64,000 nt of DNA from Stenocarpella maydis. Lineage: Eukaryota; Ascomycota; Sordariomycetes; Diaporthales; Diaporthaceae. Below are positions 24,421 to 35,758 of the stretch, piece after piece. A model generated the notes under the pieces. That model ran no database searches and was not told the origin of the DNA. It worked only from the letters and a program-made list of their open reading frames with translations. Position numbers and translations under genes: made by a program. The stretch covers positions 3,748-67,747 of the forward strand of contig NQMI01000081.1 of the NCBI GenBank assembly GCA_002270565.1. The letters run 5' to 3'. Every line of letters starts with the position of its first letter. Positions within the stretch are counted from its first letter, which is position 1.

Positions 24421-25922
24421 ATGGCTTTCCGGGCTCGAATCCACAGGGCCGCGGCAGGCCTGGCTGCCCGTCCCTGTCGCCCTTCCTCTTCCTCGTGTTC
24501 CATGCCAGCGAGCTTGCGCTCCTTCTCGCAAGCCACGGCCGCCCCGGCCAGCAATCTCGGCTCACACATCAAGCAGAGCATAGCTGTGAGACCACCGTCA
24601 TGTCACAGTGCTCCGGGTGCCTCATCGCTGACCCCAGCCCCCCCCCCCAACAGAGAGATGCCACCCTCCCGAATCCAGATCCCGCCGCCGACTCACCCAG
24701 CGCCGCCTTGGTCGACGGCCATGCTCCCTACATGGTCGCCACCTACGCTCGCCCCCCGCCGGTGTTTGTACAGGGCGAGGGCTCTTACCTGTGGGACATT
24801 GAGAACAGGCGCTACCTCGACTTCACATCCGGCATCGCCGTCAATGCCCTGGGTCACTGCGACCCTGAGTTTTCTAGGATCATAGCAGACCAGGCCAGGA
24901 CCCTCGTCCACGCCTCCAACCTCTACTACAACCCCTGGACCGGCGCTCTGTCTAAGCTCCTCGTCGACAAGACGCTCGAGTCTGGTGCCATGCGCGACGC
25001 TGCTTCCGTCTTCGTCTGCAACTCGGGCTCCGAGGCCAACGAGGCTGGCATCAAGTTCGCCCGCAAGGTCGGCAAGGTCCTCGACCCTTCTGGTGCAAAG
25101 CACGAGTTCGTCTCCTTCAACAACTCCTTCCATGGCCGGACCATGGGCAGTCTCTCGGCCACACCCAACCCCAAGTACCAGCAACCCTTCTCTCCCATGG
25201 TCCCCGGCTTCAAGTACGGCGACTACAACGACATCTCTGCCATCAACCATCTGGTGACAGAAAAGACGTGCGGTGTCATAGTCGAGCCCATCCAGGGCGA
25301 GGGCGGTGTCCAGGTAGCGAGCGATGACTTCCTGGATGCCTTGGCGAGGCGGTGCAAGGAGGTCGGCGCTGTCTTGCATTATGACGAGATCCAGTGCGGT
25401 CTGTCGCGGACCGGCACATTCTGGGCTCATGGCAGGCTGCCCAAGGAGGCCCACCCGGACATCCTGACCACCGCCAAAGCACTCGGCAACGGCTTCCCCA
25501 TTGGAGCTGTGCTAGTGAGCAAGAGCGTGGCCGACAAGATCAAGGTGGGCGATCACGGCACCACTTTTGGCGGCAACCCACTTGCGTGTCGCCTTGCGCA
25601 TTACATCGTCAACAGGCTTGCAGATCCTTCTCTGCAACAGGATGTAGTGGCCAAAGGGGCTGTATTTTCCAGCGGTTTCAAGCAGCTGCAGGCCAAATTT
25701 CCAGACCTGATCACCGAGATACGCGGCCGTGGCCTGATCCTCGGTCTGCAACTCTCCCAGGACCCAACACCCATCGTAAAGGCCGCCCGCGAGAGGGGGC
25801 TACTCGTGATCACGGCGGGAACCAACACGCTCCGATTCGTGCCACCATTGACCATCTCCGAGGCTGAGATCCAGGAAGGTCTCAGCATCCTGGAAGAGGC
25901 GATTGTTGCAACTCGACCTTGA
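24421..25922 (+). CDS. ARG8: Acetylornithine aminotransferase, mitochondrial
   Basis: PLP enzyme of arginine biosynthesis: N-acetylglutamate semialdehyde plus glutamate gives N-acetylornithine plus 2-oxoglutarate, in the mitochondrial matrix. Two exons, 24421-24585 and 24654-25922, give 477 aa. The 68-bp intron (GTGAGA, GCTGAC branch, run of 11 C, AACAG) is phase 0. The N-terminal about 50 residues (MAFRARIHRAAAGLAARP) are Arg/Ser/Ala-rich without acids, a good mitochondrial presequence. Class-III aminotransferase motifs follow: NSGSEANEAGIKFARK, GVIVEPIQGEGG, and the PLP lysine Lys330 in TTAKALGNGFP. A read-through frame starting at 24270 in the leader is not the real N-terminus because only the spliced frame gives a presequence. 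Ornithine aminotransferase is the nearest alternative, but the presequence and motifs favour acetylornithine. Confidence 0.93.
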
Positions 25923-26843
25923 ATGGCTTGGACGACTCACAAGACACGGCCCATGTACTCAATGCGGCCCCTCCTCCATGCCGGTGAAACTTGTATATAT
26001 TTACTTCAGCAGGCAGGCGTCAGGGCTTTAAAAGTTGGCTAATGTTTTGACACACCTGATCACGTTTTCTTGTTGGCCTCATGTCCTTCTGGCCTACTTA
26101 CCACAAGCATTTTGATACTCATTCATCCCTCGGGGCAAGACGACGTGTATGAGACAGTCCGCGTACTTTTCGTGGAATTGGAGGCACACGCTTAAAAACA
26201 TAAGAAAGTATCCTCTTTTTGTCTTCTCTGAAACTTCCCGATCCATTTCGGGGTACCCCAACCGCTGCAGCCAATCAGTGCATTTCAGCCTTCTGAGATC
26301 AAGTGATCACTAAGCCTCAAGGCCAAGGCAACAATGGCGATCGGGTTACGGACTGTTCCTGAGCACAATGCTGACCACCGATGATGTCTTCGCATCTCTC
26401 ATCGCAGAGTTGAAGTAAACTTGCCTGTTCTTTGAGCTGGGAGGACAAGCACACAGACTGCAGCCAAATGCAGTTGAGACACCCACCTTCACAAAACGAT
26501 TGGGCCATCTGTACTTTGCACATCCCATCAAGGCCGCCGTCCCTTCTGCCGTCTCGTTCAAAACTTGAATGTTTTTCCCTTCACCATCACCCACAAGCCT
26601 GGCGCCTATTGTCACTTCTTCTTCGATAAAACCCATATGACGTTGAACGTTGGCGCCTTGACATGAAAGAGGTCTCATGAATAGCCTTCGTTTTCGACCT
26701 TTTCAGGCTTACCGTTTCGGTAGCGTCTGTTGGACCCCAACTTACTGGCATCTTCGTCATCAAGCGACTCCTCGCCATTACCTGATCGCCAGCTTTTTGC
26801 ACAGTTATCTTTTGCTAAGCGGGACCCTGTATCGAAGTTGCCC
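25923..26843. other. Intergenic, no gene recognised
   Basis: 3' flank of the aminotransferase and promoter region of the F-box-like gene, same strand. Nothing coding or repetitive stands out. Confidence 0.5.
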
Positions 26844-29358
26844 ATGATGGAGCAACTACCCTCTTATCAGGATGCTACTGAGAAGAAGGAATGGCTTGAG
26901 ATTGTGGCGCCCTACATCGATCCCTCAGACTACCAAAGCCTGTGCTGCGTGTCTAGACACTTCCACAAGTTTTTCGTCCCACGAGCGTGGAAGGATCCTC
27001 TTGCAGTCGTGCGCACCTTGAATCGGGATACTGCTTACGGTGAGTATCCGCTTGATTGTCGCTTCCGGCTTGGTTGGGCTCCCGGACAGAGGGGTTGACA
27101 CACCTCAACAAGATTTCCAGTGGTATTCGAAATTCCTTTTTCGTATCAAGGAGATAGGCCCATATACCGCGTCGATGGTGGCTGTCATGGACTTCCGTGG
27201 CTTTGACCCTGTTCTCGGACCAGACGACCATCAGGAGGCGTACAACCACAGCTTTCGCGAACTAGCAACTCGGCTCCCCAACCTGCGCTGTCTGTTGCTC
27301 GACGGTCATCCGCAGCTGAACCTCTCCAAGCTGTCCAAGAGTTCAATGCGCTCGAGCACCGCCGTTTCTCTAGATAAAATCCACCTCATCAGCATTGCTA
27401 GTTGCGGAACACCGCTCCCTGCGAGGTTTTTTGGCGGCCAATGGCTCATCGGTCTGGTCTACCTCGACCTGTCCAACACCCCTGGTACTCTCGGAAACCA
27501 AGGGGCGCTGATACCTCACGACCTACCGCATCTCCGCATCCTGAAGCTCAGAGGCAAGAACCTGACTGATTCGACTGCCGGTGCCATCGTGCGGGAGTTC
27601 GGTACACGGCTATGGAGCCTTGATGTGTCCAGGAACGGTCTGACTGACGACTTCCTCAGCATGCTGTTAGAATTCAGCCTCCCTATTTACTCAGCCGACC
27701 GGCTCCAGTCAAATGACCATTTCAGTGTTGAAGGACAGTTAAGACGTGTTTATGACAATGGCCGTCCCCATGCCAATCGCGGACTTCATTTTGTTGACGA
27801 GTCTGAGTGGAGCGCGACGTTCTCATCTACCGACAGGTATTTGTCGGACGCCCCTCTCTATGGCACCATGAACGGCGATCCCATCGGCGAGCACAGTCAA
27901 GTCATGATGCGTGGCCGATCTAGGGGAAACGAACGGATCAGAGGCGACTCGGCAGAGGATGCTGTCAAGGTGTTGGCAGGTGCTCAAGGGCAAGAGTTAC
28001 CCGATGCATTACATCCCCAACACCAACGGCTTCACTGGCCTCCCCCACAGGCGGGCACCACGCATCTCCACCTCAATGAGCTCAGCATAAATGCATCTGC
28101 TGTCAAGTGTCTCCTTTCCGAGTCTCCTGGATACATTGAACGCCTGGACTGTGATAGAACATTGCTCCCACCTCACTACATCTCGGCCTGGCAGAGCAAA
28201 ACACCTTACCTCTCCAAAGCGGTGGTCGTGTATGCCCTCCCAGGAGCTGCGTACCTCTTCCGGCCTGTCATATCATCGAACTTGCGCGTCCTCAAGGCCC
28301 ACCACTCCCTGATCACCAACACTCCGACTCTCGAATCTCGCACCACTGACGGGTTGACCAACTTGTGGCTAGCTGAGACTTATATGCGCGAGAGGCTCGA
28401 CCTTGCATACCCACAGACATACAAACCGGACATGAATCCACGCCTGTACTCACTCACGATCTCCATGATCCCGCGCTACTCGACCGGTGTTGTCACTCAA
28501 CGGCTGAGGGAGTTTCTACGCCTTGCCGCTCTTCAGGAGCAGGCGATCGAGGCCACGAGGGCCTTGCTGCCCTTCAAGGGCCCCCCTGTATTGCTGGGCC
28601 TCCGCCACATCCGATTAGAGTTCGAGCCAGACGTCAAGGACGAGCTCGATTCTCTCGAAGCCTATGCCGTCGGGTTGGACTCGGAGGGGTTGCTAGAACA
28701 GGGCACAGAAGCATTCTCGTTCTTTAGTGAGAGCGCATGGGGGCCATCATCCTCACCGGTAAAGCCTGAAGTGAAGAAGCAAGCGGCCGAGGCCGCGGAA
28801 GAAGGAGTATCCGAGATCAACGACAAAGAACCCTACCCCACGGCTGACAAGAAAATCAACCACTACCCCTTCACCAAGGCGAGAGGAGAGCACGTCAGCT
28901 TCACCATCAACCCGGGCGGCAGAGACAACGACCAGCCCCCCAAGCTCGTCCCGGTGTGGATCGGGCCGGGCGTCATCAGCCCGGGGAACCCGCCCGCCGT
29001 CAACGAATACATGCACAACGTCTGCGACGCCGCAAACCGCGCCCGAGTCTGCGCCGCGACGCCCTGTCATGTCGCCGCGGGCGTGCCGCCCGGGTCGTTC
29101 GTCTTCGAGCGCGCGTGGGACTCGACCATGCTGCCGCCGCGCGAGGCCGCGGGGCTCAGGCTGCCCACCAGGGCGGAGCTGCGGGGGTTGGAGGACGTGG
29201 TGGCGCGGGTCAGGGAGTTCCGGCTCGAGTCCCGGCGGGGTAACGCCGCGCTCGACGGTGCCGGCCGCACGAGTGCCAGCGGGCACGCGTACTGGACGGG
29301 CCGGCTGGAGCTTGTGATAGCCCAGGGGCGGGCGCACTCGTCGGATTATTGGAGGTAG
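26844..29358 (+). CDS. F-box-like protein with leucine-rich-repeat-type region
   Basis: Probable substrate adaptor of an SCF ubiquitin ligase. Two exons, 26844-27039 and 27113-29358, give 813 aa. The 73-bp intron has donor GTGAGT, a GTTGAC branch and acceptor ACAAG, joining G|AT. Residues about 15-60 (VAPYIDPSDYQSLCCVSRHF) look like a divergent F-box. Residues about 90-300 include LRR-like units (NLRCLLLDGHPQLNLSKL, LVYLDLSNTP, LRILKLRGKNL, LWSLDVSRNGLTD). The start is the first ATG after a non-ATG frame extension; a second ATG follows at once. The C-terminal third is unusually GC-rich, and the stop lies only about 20 bases from the start of the AT-rich block. Target unknown. Confidence 0.8.
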
Positions 29359-30774
29359 AGGAGCTATACTTTACCGGCTAGGGTTATAACATTATTATTT
29401 TAAGTAATAAGAAGATTATTAATAATAGTAAAGGAATTATAATTATTATTGTGTATTGCTATAGGAGAATAAGATTGATTCTTTTCTAAAAGAAGAGGAG
29501 AATGTCTAGAGAAGGTACCACCATTATATAGTAGCATATTCCACTATACCATAGTGGGGTATTCTCCAAGTGTTCTCCGTACCTATTTAGCTACCATATA
29601 ATAATAGCAGCCACCATAATATAGTAGGGGCCATTATTAGTTAGGGTTCTAATAGTCTACTGCCTAACTTAAGTAATTTACCTTTTAGAAAATATGGTAA
29701 AAGAGTTAATATAAGGAGATAGTTAAATACCTTATTAAATCTAATAAGTTTTACTAATCATATAATAAAGTTACAATAAAATTATAATAAAATTAAAAAG
29801 TTATAATATATATATATTATTGAATATTATATTAAGAAGTAATATATATAAAATTAATATATAAATTGAATAATAATACTAATAAAATATAAAAATAAAA
29901 TAAAAAAAATATAAGCTTTATTAATAATTACTAATATAGGACTAAGCAGTGATTTCTTTACTACAGATGGTATAAGAATAAATATATATTAGGGAAATTA
30001 ATATTCTTTTATTAATAAATTTAAATAATATATAATGTAATAACTAAGCTATTAAAGCTATTCTAAGTAAATAGTTAAACAATTACTAAAGAGCTTTTTA
30101 AGCTATACTATCTAGTAATAATATATAAGTGTGTATGTGTCTTGTAGTCTCCGGATCAGCCTAGGGGGCTTACTAGCTTACTAGCCTACTAGTAATCCAA
30201 GTAATCCCTCCTTAGATAAGTAAGTAATCTAAGTTCTATATACTAATAGCTATGCATCTTTCTATAGGCTTAGCTAGCTAGCTTATAAGGTTTATTTATA
30301 TCTAAGGGACTAACAGCTTATTTTTAGTTTTTATTTATATTATATTTATAATATTATTCTTCTTTTTTATTAATTTTGTATTCTAAAAAAGCTGTAGAAT
30401 AAATCCTTTCCTTATTTTCTTTATTTATTTACTAATTATATTATTAAGTTATATATTTAAAATTTATTTTAAACATATGTAAATATTCTTCATAAAATAT
30501 TATTTAATAAGCTTAAATGATTCTCTTTAATAGTTTTTAATTTAAGTATTTTTTTTTTTTAAATATGTAAGTATAGTTAGAAGTATTTCATATTCAATTT
30601 AATAATAAGAAGAATTATAATAATTATTTTATATAGGTACAAGTATAGTTTATAGTTTTTAATAAGTAATAAATTATTTTATTTATTTATTTTTAATTTT
30701 TCTAAGTCTAGGTTTTTTAGTTAAAACTAATTTTAAAGGAAAAATACGCTAAAGTATTAAGAAAAAGAAGCTAA
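29359..30774. other. AT-rich, RIP-like block, no recognisable gene
   Basis: Begins abruptly after the F-box gene stop. Dominated by TA-rich sequence with stops in all frames. About 30120-30320 is less degraded (ctagc-rich). Probably further transposon relics, but I could not assign a family. Confidence 0.6.
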
Positions 30775-33270
30775 ATGTAATAATCAGAGGGTTTCGCGAG
30801 TGCATTAAACCTAAAAGATCAAGGGTTTATGTTTAGAATACATTATTAGGTGGTTATTAAGCAATATTATTAGCTAACAATAATCACTAGCTGTAAGGCT
30901 ATTTAATACTAGGATTGAATACTATATTAATAACTAAAGAGTCTATTCTATAAAAACTATCTACTATAAGTGATAACTATATTCATATATATAATATCCT
31001 AACTCTTTAGTAGCTTATAGGCTTGCACATCAAGCCATCAAGCTATTGCATGAGGCTTGATACTTCATCCTTCAAGCAGGCTTATATGGCTTGCAATCAA
31101 GTATTGCAAGCCAGACCCTAACCCTAATAAGGTAGCATTACTAATTAGATTAGGCGGGATAACCTTTTCGGGAGCTATTTCCCGCCCTACAAGGTTGTCT
31201 TCTGCAGTAGTCAGCCGCTAATGCGTGTTAGCTTATAATACTATCTCCCTTCTTACTTCTTTTATTCTTAAAAGTGCTCCATAAGTTATTTTTCATTTAT
31301 TAGTGCCTCCGTTTATACCTTTCTAATCCATTATATTATCTGAAGTTAGGGATTCCTAGGTTTCCAAATCATCTCATCATTTTAGGAAGGTCGAGTAATA
31401 TAATTCCTTATTATTTACCATTCTACAGAATGCTATTACTATACAACCTTATTCTTCTTATAAGGCATAGGGCATTAAGAGCTACAAGGTCTTAGAGAAG
31501 GCCTCCAATTGTTATACTAAGTGCGTTTAGTAATAGCGGTTGAAGTACGATATCATAAAACTAAACAACTCTAAGGACCTCTTACATATCTTGGCTTAGC
31601 ACCAAAAACTAGAGGATAAGATTAAAGAGTTAGAGGAGAAGCTCCTTCATTTATATAAGCAGAAGCATATATAGCACAAGAGGATATCTCAGGCTATCCA
31701 TTAGGGTTTATTAAATTTAGATAAGTTAAATCATATAGAAAAGGAGGAAGCTAATGCTAAATAGAAGCAGATCGCCAAGTAGTTCGCTAAAGTGGTTTGC
31801 TAAAGTTCCACTAAAGAGGCTAGTAAGATAGTAACACAGGAGGTATAGCTGCATTCTAAGGGTAAAGTAGGAGTTTTTAATTAAAGTTCCTTAATAAATA
31901 ATAATACTAGTTGGTCTGAATTTATAGGTACTAGTAATAAGGGTAGTAAAGGAAATGCGCCTATAGGTAGCTCGTCTTAATGCCTAATTCTTATTACTGG
32001 AAATGAAACTTATTTAATTGTTACCTGACTGGTTCCAGTTTCTAGCCATTCTTAGTCTACTAGTCATACTATATCATTCTAATCTTATTTTCCCATAACT
32101 AGTATTCGCTAGGGTGCAGGGTGTAGATATTAGTATTTATTTAGATGGGTTTTTAGTATGACCAGTATTTGAGTTATTAATTGGATAGGGCGATTAGTAT
32201 TAGTATGCTTTTCTAAGGGGTTAACTGATTGCTGGCTTCTGGTCATTCCTATAGTAATTAGTCTCTTATTAGTTGTTTTCCCTATTTCAGTCGTAAAGAT
32301 CGGGATTCATTATATGGTCTTATTATAATGTTAGTTCGTTATAGTTTATTATATGTGGGGTTCTTAGGCCGCATTTCTAGCTCCTGGGGCTGTTTCATGG
32401 TGGTTTGCATATGGTACTTTTTGAGTTTATTATAATAGTGGGTCAAGTTTTAGGCTAGTTCCCATATATTTTCACTAGAATCATAGCCTTTCCATTTAAT
32501 AAGGTACTCTATCATCCCTTAGTGCTATTTTAAGTCCACAATGTTTTCTACTTTATATTCCTTATTATATTTATTAAGGGTTTCAATTTATATTTCAAGT
32601 TTTGCATTTTTAGGTGCTAGTTCTAAGAGTGAGATATAAAAGACTGGGTGTTATTTTATTCCTTTAGGTAGCGAGAGTTTATAATTAGTATCCGAAAGCT
32701 TTCTTAAAATTTCAAAGGGGCTAATTTTCCTATAGTTAAGCTTATTACTAGGTCGCTTGGTTTTAATATTTCAGTAAAGAAGGTAGACCTTATCTCCCTG
32801 CTTAAGAATTAGTCCCTTAATTCTTTTCTGATTTACATATTTCACCATTTATTTTTATATAAAAGAAAGTTCTACTTGAATATTCTTCTAGATTTATCTA
32901 ATTTATATTACTTTTTATTCCGCTGATTCCGCTAGGGTATTATCTAGCAGTAATTCATAATATACCTGAGGTTTATATCCATAGAGTGTGAAGAAAGGTA
33001 ATTGTTTAGTCGTGCTAGTAGTTGCACTATTATAGGCAAACTGTGCTAATAGTAGCAGTTCAACCCAATTATCCTATAATTAGTTAATATAGTATTAGAG
33101 GTATTATTCTACAATCTAGTTGATTCATTCTGTTTATCCGTTTATTTGTAGATATACCGTTATTAAGAGCTTATACTTTACTCTAAGTTACTTCATTAGT
33201 AACTTCTAAAAGTTAGATATAAAGAGCTTATCTCTATCTAAAATAATTTCATATAGCATTCCATAATTAC
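30775..33270 (-). mobile_element. RIP-degraded Ty3/gypsy retrotransposon, copy B (truncated)
   Basis: Inverted counterpart of 1-2640. On the - strand from 33270 it reads integrase core, RPSNKLNYRKIGPF-type motif, HPVF motif and chromodomain-like end (to about 32420), then the reverse-oriented accessory ORF (31380-31990 on +) and an LTR-like part (about 30775-31250). It is less AT-biased than copy A, so motifs are clearer, but many stops remain. Homology to copy A stops at about 33270, where unrelated sequence begins, so the pol part is truncated there. Limits are approximate. Confidence 0.82.
31380..31990 (+). pseudogene. Reverse-oriented accessory ORF of gypsy copy B, coiled-coil-like, broken
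   Basis: Runs opposite to pol within the element. The conceptual product has a short Cys-containing part (SNCYTKCV), a helix-forming segment EDKIKELEEKLLHLYKQK and a Ser/Gly/Asn-rich tail, interrupted by several TAG/TAA codons. Because the two copies share it, it belongs to the element rather than to neighbouring host DNA. Function unknown; nucleic-acid-binding or Gag-like are guesses. Confidence 0.5.
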
Positions 33271-33525
33271 TGTTAAACGGAACCGCTCAGCAGGGCGTTG
33301 GTACTCCGTGCAAGGAGTTACCCTAGACTTCGTTGTAAGGAGTTACCCTAGACTTCCTAGCAAGGAGTTACCCTAGACTTGCGAGTCAGGCGATTTTCAC
33401 TAAGTACGCCCAGTGCGTGCGTGACGCAAGATGAGTTTGGTGGCCGTGAGTCGATTATTTTGGCCTGCATTTGCACCTTAATTCAGACCTCTGCATTACC
33501 CTTATTTCTTACCCAAAAAGTATAT
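33271..33525. other. Unassigned segment between gypsy copy B and the gap
   Basis: Composition returns to about normal. It contains the three-copy 25-bp tandem repeat and, from about 33374, a gacttgcgag...taagtacgc arrangement that weakly recalls the terminal arm of the 13729-14230 element. Confidence 0.5.
33311..33385. repeat. 25-bp tandem repeat, three copies
   Basis: The 20-base core caaggagttaccctagactt starts at 33311, 33336 (first base t) and 33361. The cores are almost identical while the 5-base joints differ (cgttg, cctag, gcgag). Confidence 0.9.
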
Positions 33526-33538
33526 NNNNNNNNNNNNN
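33526..33538. other. Assembly gap (13 N)
   Basis: Run of 13 N directly before a trinucleotide microsatellite. The true length is unknown, and the join between flanks may not be exact. Confidence 0.99.
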
Positions 33539-33539
33539 A

Positions 33540-33607
<68 letters not shown>

Positions 33608-33617
33608 TAATAATAAT

Positions 33618-33656
<39 letters not shown>
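33539..33656. repeat. (AAT)n followed by (AT)n microsatellite
   Basis: About 27 AAT units with one ATG-type interruption (33539-33622), then about 17 AT units to 33656. Directly abuts the assembly gap. Confidence 0.95.
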
Positions 33657-33660
<4 letters not shown>

Positions 33661-33677
33661 TTAAAGGTATATTAATT

Positions 33678-33752
33678 TGTATAGCAAAAGGGTATGTATT
33701 ATTATATGCGCGTTACTAGCGCGGTTTTAATACTCTTGCTTACAAGTCAGAA
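33678..33752. mobile_element. Right terminal arm of a second inverted-repeat element
   Basis: Matches the right arm of the 13729-14230 element (aaaaggg...ttatatgcgcg...cggttttaatactc...gcttacaagtcagaa) and ends in the same gtcagaa followed by TA (33753-33754). The partner arm is missing or hidden by the gap and microsatellite. Confidence 0.75.
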
Positions 33753-34525
33753 TAAGCACGAGAGGGTGGATGGTCTCACTCCGTGGCCGGTGTTGGTCTC
33801 TTGGTGGATCATCCTAAGGGATACGTAGATACTCTTGCTGGGGTACCACGAGACGACGGGGATGGTAGTTTTATGGTCTCTTCTTAATTCCATCGCTCTT
33901 GGTTTCACTGGACCAAAGCCAGAACCACTTCATACGCAGATATCGAGATGTCGCCGAAAGAAAGTCGTTGACGGCTGTGCACCTTCTTGGTTATTACGGC
34001 AAGGGCCGATTTGGTGTCGTGTCACAACGGAAAGACAAGTCACGAGGATGTTCTCATCTGGAACTCGTGTAGCCGTATGCGATTTTCATTCCCGGTGTAA
34101 AGCCATCGCGAATTGTTGGTGTCTGAAGACTCGGGCAAAGCACCCGGATATCCGACACCGAGCAAGATTAATCGGCCAAGTCTCTCCTCCAGGGCGTACT
34201 GTATCTTGCTCTGATGCGTGCGGACATTACCACCACGGCTATGATATCTCTGAGAACCTCGCACTCAGTATGTCAAAATTTCCATTTTCGGTCCATGACG
34301 AACCCAGATGAATCCGAAGAAAGGATAGTATCTGTATGTACAAGAAGTGAAAAAACCTTTTGGACCTGACTTCAGGGCCAAGGTATCTCCCAATATCCAC
34401 CGCCAAACCAACAACACGAGTCTAGCTGCTCATTGGAACGCCAGTGACCCATTTCAAAGATTTGGAGCAACAAGAAGAAATGCCAAAGATCAGAAAATGC
34501 AGATGAACACCCAGCGGTCGGGCGA
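33753..34525. other. Intergenic, no supported gene
   Basis: A 158-codon frame (33835-34311, +) is present but shows no domain, no splice context and an unusual Cys/His/Arg mix. The last about 200 bases are likely the 3' untranslated region of the GH128 gene. Confidence 0.5.
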
Positions 34526-35758
34526 TCAAGAGCCGTAGGCAAAGGTGTTGCCATAGCTGCTGGCGGAGGTGCCAGTGACCAGGGAGCCGTCGGCGACGTA
34601 GAAGTACGAGTACCTCTCGACGAAGCTGTAGGTCGAGTTGTTGTCGAGGGCGTCCTGGATCTCCCCGAGGAACGAGGAGATTGTGGCGTCATCGGCGCCG
34701 GTGGGGGCAAACTCTGTGATCCAGACGGTCTTGTCGGCCCCGCAGGCCTCGTGGACCTGGGTGACGTAGTCGAGGAAGTCGCTGCTGCTCGCGGGGGAGT
34801 ACCAGTGGGCGGCGCAGAAGCTGAACAGGCACTGGCCGTTGCAGGCGCTGATCCACTGCTTCAGCCAGCTCACGCCCTCGCCTTCGGCGCCGCTGTTGGT
34901 GATGGCCGGGGAGCCGAGGCGGACGGAGCCGGCATGGGGGGTCAGGTACTGGATGTAGGCGGCGGCAGCGGTGGCAGGGTCCATGTTGGCCTGGCCCGGG
35001 TTGTCGGGCTCGTTGAAGCCGAGGAAATTCTTGGCGCCGTTGCTGATGGCCGCCTTGGCGTTGGAGTCCCAGGTCGAGATGAAGTCCTGTCTGTTGGACC
35101 ACAGCATGGGTACGTACTCGAGAGAGCTGTCGACCTCCTCCAGGCCATCGCTCACCTGGCCCCAGTTGTAGGCCCAGCTGATCTTGCTGCCGCTTCCGAC
35201 CAGGGGTGAGACCAGGCTGGCGATGTTGTAAGCGGCACCGCGCTTGTTGCCAGAAGTCGTAGCCACAGCCGCCGTGGGTGTCGCCGCGGCCGAGGACGAG
35301 GACGAGGACGAGGACGAAGGTGCCACGACAACAGCAGCAACATTAGGGGTCTCAAGAACCTGGGAAGGAGTGGCAGGCGACGGGGAAGCAACACTCGTAG
35401 CCAGGGTAGTAGGAGCCGGGCTTGGGGCTGGGGGAGTCGCGACGACGATGGGGATCACGGCCGATGAGGATGAGGATGACGAAGAAGAAGCAGCGGCCTG
35501 GGCGATGCTGAGCACCGAGGGAGTGGCCTCGACAGAGGGCGGGCTGGAGGGCGAGGTAGCCTCAACGACAGAGGGGGCCGATGGCTGGTTTGGGTCGACA
35601 GTGACGGTGACCCAGTCGGTATCCGTGACGGTCTCCGTGGTCTCATAGATGAGGGCACGCTTCTGCTCGTGAGCGTGGCGGTGGCGGTGATTGACGGCGA
35701 GGACACCATTGCTGGCGAGGGCAGCCGAAGCGAGGGCGAAGCAAGTCTTTGTGAGCAT
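34526..35758 (-). CDS. Asl1-like glycoside hydrolase (GH128 family), secreted or wall-attached
   Basis: Probable beta-1,3-glucan-acting cell-wall protein. Single exon, 410 aa. The start is an ATG followed by a classic signal peptide (MLTKTCFALASAALASNGVL) with likely cleavage near residue 21-23. Residues about 50-170 are a Ser/Ala/Pro/Val-rich linker with two poly-Ser runs, likely O-glycosylated. The catalytic domain (about 173-405, PF11790 type) has ISWAYNWG, the acid/base Glu250 in LGFNEPDNP, AHWYSP, and the nucleophile Glu349 in VWITEFAPTG, so both expected glutamates are present. The frame continues upstream of the ATG to 35965 but lacks a signal-like start there. No GPI signal is obvious at the C-terminus. 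Confidence 0.93.
   Translation of the reverse strand: MLTKTCFALASAALASNGVLAVNHRHRHAHEQKRALIYETTETVTDTDWVTVTVDPNQPSAPSVVEATSPSSPPSVEATPSVLSIAQAAASSSSSSSSSAVIPIVVATPPAPSPAPTTLATSVASPSPATPSQVLETPNVAAVVVAPSSSSSSSSSAAATPTAAVATTSGNKRGAAYNIASLVSPLVGSGSKISWAYNWGQVSDGLEEVDSSLEYVPMLWSNRQDFISTWDSNAKAAISNGAKNFLGFNEPDNPGQANMDPATAAAAYIQYLTPHAGSVRLGSPAITNSGAEGEGVSWLKQWISACNGQCLFSFCAAHWYSPASSSDFLDYVTQVHEACGADKTVWITEFAPTGADDATISSFLGEIQDALDNNSTYSFVERYSYFYVADGSLVTGTSASSYGNTFAYGS

Noticed and set aside
3796..30000. Secondary-metabolite cluster (two-oxoglutarate dioxygenase, hydrolase and Zn2Cys6 factor within 20 kb)
   Set aside because: No PKS, NRPS, terpene synthase, P450 or transporter, and the genes are separated by housekeeping functions.
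33311..33385. Three-copy direct repeat considered as a CRISPR-like array
   Set aside because: The spacers are only 5 bases and the host is a eukaryote; this is an ordinary tandem repeat.
33835..34311. 158-codon + strand open frame next to the AT-rich block
   Set aside because: No domain, odd Cys/His/Arg composition, overlapping frames on the other strand, no splice or start evidence.
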